Below are positions 12,567 to 12,959 of a stretch of DNA of 12,959 bases, in pieces. The DNA is from Nitrospirae bacterium CG1_02_44_142 (lineage in GTDB: Bacteria > Nitrospirota > Thermodesulfovibrionia > Thermodesulfovibrionales > UBA1546): assembly GCA_001871685.1 (NCBI GenBank), contig MNVK01000085.1, positions 1 through 12,959 on the forward strand, written 5' to 3'. A model generated the notes under the pieces. It did not search any database. It saw nothing but the letters and a program-made list of their open reading frames with translations, and was not told where the DNA came from. The position numbers were made by a program, and so were the translations under genes. Each line of letters opens with the position of its first letter. The stretch's first letter is position 1.

Positions 12567-12959
12567 TCACTTCCGCACTTCATAGCCTGCTATTTTTTCC
12601 GTCCATAAAGAAGCGTCTATCTCAGACAATTCTTTCATAAGGTCTGTGATTGTAACCTCACCAGCCTTTTTATCCGTTAAAAAATCAATCTTCTCTTTTG
12701 TGGCTACAATGAGCATGGTTTCAATTGCCCTGCTTATGTTTTTAGGCGTGCGCACTTTTAATTTCAGCCCCAGGTCTCGCTGTTTTTCATTTGGAAAAAT
12801 AAACTCGGTTTCAGGGGATGTGATCTCTGCCTTAAAATATTCATTCGGATAAAGCTTCGTAACCCAGCCGTCTTGGCTTATATTGAATACATGGATATAA
12901 GCATCAGAGTTGGCCTTTGCCCTTATCTGTATCTCATCATTGTCCTGAAAAACTATTGC
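12567..12959 (-). CDS. DUF4384-type protein, C-terminal part (N-terminus outside window)
   Basis: The frame stays open from the right edge to a TGA at 12567, giving 130 residues of the C-terminal end. It reads as a DUF4384-type domain: DEIQIRAKANSDAYIHVFNIS, then QDGWVTKLYPNEYFKAEI, EFIFPNEKQRDLGLKLKV and TPKNISRAIETMLIVATKE. The pattern G/D-x-(I/V)-x-(I/V) plus YxxVFNI and LYPN is typical of this domain, found in periplasmic or lipoprotein-like proteins that often also carry peptidoglycan or kinase domains upstream. An internal GTG at 12755 is in frame but splits the domain, so it is not the real start. The gene converges on the LysM-NlpC gene with 25 bases between their stops and no strong terminator. 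Function unknown; a cell-envelope role is likely. Confidence 0.75.
   Translation of the reverse strand, partial: AIVFQDNDEIQIRAKANSDAYIHVFNISQDGWVTKLYPNEYFKAEITSPETEFIFPNEKQRDLGLKLKVRTPKNISRAIETMLIVATKEKIDFLTDKKAGEVTITDLMKELSEIDASLWTEKIAGYEVRK

Overview
The window looks like a piece of an anaerobic or microaerophilic, moderately AT-rich Gram-negative genome. A Nitrospirota (Thermodesulfovibrio-like) or deltaproteobacterial source fits the gene content best: a Sec-exported lipoprotein, periplasmic c-type cytochrome maturation, NosL-type metal proteins, a dispersed palindromic repeat and degenerate heptamer repeats. This placement is inference from general impression, not from a phylogenetic marker. 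No rRNA, tRNA, CRISPR array, insertion sequence or phage gene was seen.

Layout. Positions 1-706 (minus strand) carry a small PII-like signalling protein with a shortened T-loop, followed 9 bases later by a YHS metal-binding domain fused to a thioredoxin-reductase-like flavoprotein that runs off the left edge. Positions 936-1987 (minus) hold a TusA-like sulfur carrier overlapping a MoeB/ThiF/HesA-type E1 adenylyltransferase. Positions 1988-2318 contain no gene but hold a cloverleaf-like palindromic repeat (2131-2212). Positions 2319-6046 (minus) form one operon: a secreted beta-propeller protein with a C-terminal CXXCH haem site, a MacB/FtsX-type permease with a vicinal Cys pair in its periplasmic domain, a TPR lipoprotein and a LolD/MacB-type ATPase. 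A perfect 13-bp stem-loop lies between the cytochrome and the permease. A stand-alone LigD-type 3'-phosphoesterase (6210-6632, minus) follows.

From 6788 everything up to 12541 is on the plus strand. A strong sigma-70 promoter (6685-6713) drives a tightly packed six-gene set: two NosL-family proteins, a small membrane-anchored protein, a second MacB-type permease, its ATPase, and an eight-helix membrane protein carrying Cys/His motifs. No nosZ, nosD or ABC-2 type nosY is present in the window. After that come scpB (own extended -10 promoter, apparently leaderless) and a LysM-NlpC/P60 cell-wall hydrolase. A DUF4384-type protein enters from the right edge on the minus strand.

How it may work together. 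Two MacB-type ABC exporters or extractors lie in divergent operons about 0.7 kb apart. One is linked to a periplasmic haem propeller and a lipoprotein. The other is linked to two NosL-type CXXCGM metal proteins and a Cys/His membrane protein. I read this as an envelope metal-handling (copper or iron) and redox-protein maturation module that is not the classical nos system. The YHS-TrxR fusion and the sulfur-transfer pair at the left fit a metal/thiol theme, but nothing in the sequence proves that they belong to the same pathway.
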